Source: Paracoccus ravus (GTDB lineage Bacteria > Pseudomonadota > Alphaproteobacteria > Rhodobacterales > Rhodobacteraceae). Taken from it: 64,000 nucleotides of DNA. Below are positions 62,566 to 64,000 of this stretch, one piece after another. The notes beneath the pieces were generated by a model. The model was given only the letters and a program-made list of their open reading frames with translations, ran no database searches and was not told the DNA's origin. A program made the translations under genes and the position numbers. The DNA is taken from NCBI RefSeq assembly GCF_004522175.1, contig NZ_SDEB01000011.1:62001-126000 (forward strand), in the 5' to 3' direction. The stretch's first letter is position 1, and each line of letters starts with the position of its first letter.

Positions 62566-63543
62566 ATGACGCCACCTTCCCTAGGCGCCGTTGCGATCGG
62601 GCGGAATGAAGGCGAGCGGCTGAAGGCCTGCCTGCAGTCGCTGATTCCCCAGTGTGACCGCGTGGTTTACGTGGACAGCGGCTCGTCCGATGAGAGCGTC
62701 GCCTATGCCCGTAGCATCGGCGCTCTGGTGGTCGAGCTTGATAGCTCAGTGCCCTTTACCGCGGCACGCGCCCGGAATGCCGGCTTCGCGCGGCTCGTGG
62801 ACGGCGATGATCCGCCCGAATTCATTCAATTTGTCGATGGAGACTGCCGCGTCGAAGCCGATTGGCTCAGGGTCGGCGCGGCGGCGCTGGCCGAGGATCC
62901 CTCACTTGGGCTGGTGACGGGCTGGCGCTCGGAAATCCATCCCGAGGCGACAATCTATAACGCGATGTTCCAAGTGGATTGGCAGCGCCCCGCGGGGCCG
63001 ATCGACGTTTGCGGGGGCGACATGATGGTGCGCCGCAGGGCCTTTCGCGAGATTGGCGGCTTTGACCCGACAGTCATCGCTGCGGAAGACGACGAATTCT
63101 GCCTGCGCCTTGGTGATGCGGGATGGAAGCTAATGCGCCTGCCCGTCACGATGACCTGGCACGATGCCGCGATGAAAAGTTTCGGTCCGTGGTGGCGGCG
63201 CACTGTGCGCAATGGCCATGGCTTTGCCCAGGTCGGAGACCTGCATCCGTCCCATTTCCGGCGAGAAAGGCTGCGGGTCTGGATCTATGGGCTGCTCCTG
63301 CCGGTGCTGTTCCTGACCGGATTATGGATCGGGTGGTGGCTTTCGGCCCTTGTCGTCCTGCTCTACGGCCTGTCATGGCTGCGCACCGCGCAAGGGCTGA
63401 GGCGGCAGGGGCTGAGCAGCGCGATGGCCCTTCATCAGGCGGTCTTCCTCACGATCTCAAAGATACCGAACCTTTTCGGCATGATGACTTATTACCGTCG
63501 TCGCCTGACCGGACGGGACATGCATATCATCGAGTATAAATAG
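62566..63543 (+). CDS. Membrane-anchored family 2 glycosyltransferase
   Basis: This 325-aa protein has GT2 motifs (VAIGRNEGERLKACL; VVYVDSGSSDESV; FVDGDCR metal site; AAEDDEFCLRL acid motif) and two or three C-terminal helices (about 240-285). It resembles ExoA/ExoU-type or cellulose-synthase-like transferases that work at the membrane. It is followed 9 bases later by a sugar-modifying oxidoreductase gene, indicating a second polysaccharide locus. Confidence 0.85.
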   Translation: MTPPSLGAVAIGRNEGERLKACLQSLIPQCDRVVYVDSGSSDESVAYARSIGALVVELDSSVPFTAARARNAGFARLVDGDDPPEFIQFVDGDCRVEADWLRVGAAALAEDPSLGLVTGWRSEIHPEATIYNAMFQVDWQRPAGPIDVCGGDMMVRRRAFREIGGFDPTVIAAEDDEFCLRLGDAGWKLMRLPVTMTWHDAAMKSFGPWWRRTVRNGHGFAQVGDLHPSHFRRERLRVWIYGLLLPVLFLTGLWIGWWLSALVVLLYGLSWLRTAQGLRRQGLSSAMALHQAVFLTISKIPNLFGMMTYYRRRLTGRDMHIIEYK

Positions 63544-63552
63544 GAGCGGAGT

Positions 63553-64000
63553 TTGGCGGATCTACGTGTCGGAATTCTCGGCGCCGGTTATATTGCCGCG
63601 TGGCATGCCGATGCCATCCGGAGGACCAAGGGTCTGCTCCTTGCGGCGGTGTGCGACCGATCCGCCCCTGCGGCCGAGGGCATGGCGGCAGCTTACGGGA
63701 TCACCGCCTATACCGAGCTAGATGACATGATCGCCAGCGGCACCTGTGATGCGGTGCATATCCTGACGCCGCCACCCCTGCACCATGGCCTCACCCTGCG
63801 CTGCCTGCGCGCAGGGCTTCATGTCCTGGTCGAAAAACCCGCCGCCCTGTCGGTGGCCGAACTGGACGACATGGCGGCGGCGGCCGAGGCGGCGGGAAAG
63901 AGCCTGGGGATCTGCCATAACTTCCTGGCGCTCCCGTCCTATCGACGGCTGCGCGAGGCGCGCGACGCCGGCCTCCTTGGGGTCGTCTCGAACGCCCAGA
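63553..64000 (+). CDS. Gfo/Idh/MocA-family oxidoreductase, N-terminal part
   Basis: A frame starting at TTG (63553), with AGGAG 6-7 bases before it overlapping the previous stop, runs off the window end: 149 codons are present. It shows the Rossmann motif RVGILGAGYIAAWHADAI, the family blocks VHILTPPPLHHGLTLRCL and HVLVEKPAALS (EKP), and GICHNF. Such enzymes oxidise or reduce sugar rings with NAD(P). The substrate is probably a nucleotide sugar given the neighbouring glycosyltransferase. The C-terminal domain lies outside the window. Confidence 0.82.
   Translation, partial: MADLRVGILGAGYIAAWHADAIRRTKGLLLAAVCDRSAPAAEGMAAAYGITAYTELDDMIASGTCDAVHILTPPPLHHGLTLRCLRAGLHVLVEKPAALSVAELDDMAAAAEAAGKSLGICHNFLALPSYRRLREARDAGLLGVVSNAQ

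Overview
This window comes from a GC-rich alphaproteobacterium, most probably of the Rhodobacterales (Rhodobacteraceae/Paracoccaceae type). The evidence is a flagellar set with FlaF, FlbT, a DUF1217 protein, MotE, a PflI-like protein and an FtcR/Rem-like regulator, together with a cellulose operon of the BcsN-A-B-Z type. No rRNA, tRNA or CRISPR array was seen.

Layout. (1) 0.2-6.9 kb: an exopolysaccharide operon of four glycosyltransferases (ExoL-, ExoA- and ExoM-like plus one unassigned GT2) and an ExoP/Wzc-like chain-length protein whose kinase P-loop is degenerate. (2) 6.9-9.7 kb: a transposon graveyard with decayed IS110, IS3 and IS1111-type transposases. (3) 9.8-11.1 kb: a secreted RTX repeat protein. 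(4) 11.35-16.6 kb: an overlapping minus-strand operon of hybrid histidine kinase, CheR methyltransferase and a receiver-PAS-diguanylate cyclase. (5) 17-24.7 kb: a divergent cellulose operon, bcsN-bcsA(PilZ)-bcsB-bcsZ plus a helical-repeat protein. Diguanylate cyclase and PilZ-BcsA side by side suggest local c-di-GMP control. (6) 25.4-27.1 kb: a flavin-dependent luciferase-like oxidoreductase and an IS5-family remnant.

(7) 27.5-60 kb: about 33 kb of flagellar genes, nearly contiguous: export apparatus (flhAB, fliPQR, fliHI and a FliJ-like gene), MS/C ring and rod (fliF, fliG, fliM, fliN, fliE, flgBCFG), P and L rings (flgI, flgH, flgA, flgJ), hook and filament (flgEKL, one flagellin), flagellin control (flaF, flbT), motor (motA, motE, two FliL-like proteins), a dedicated muramidase, and an OmpR-type regulator with a receiver that lacks its phosphorylation site. 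fliK, flgD and motB were not found. Two large uncharacterised proteins lie inside the cluster: 321 aa with one C-terminal membrane helix, and 762 aa, periplasmic and possibly MotC-like. A short element, TTTGCGAAAAATCTTT-like, recurs in the divergent flagellar intergenic regions, always in the same orientation, and is a candidate site for the FtcR-like regulator.

(8) 60-64 kb: a decayed DUF3016 gene, a Tat-exported intradiol-dioxygenase-like protein paired with a haem-binding ferric-reductase-like membrane protein, then a second polysaccharide locus (membrane GT2 and the start of a Gfo/Idh/MocA oxidoreductase) cut by the window edge.
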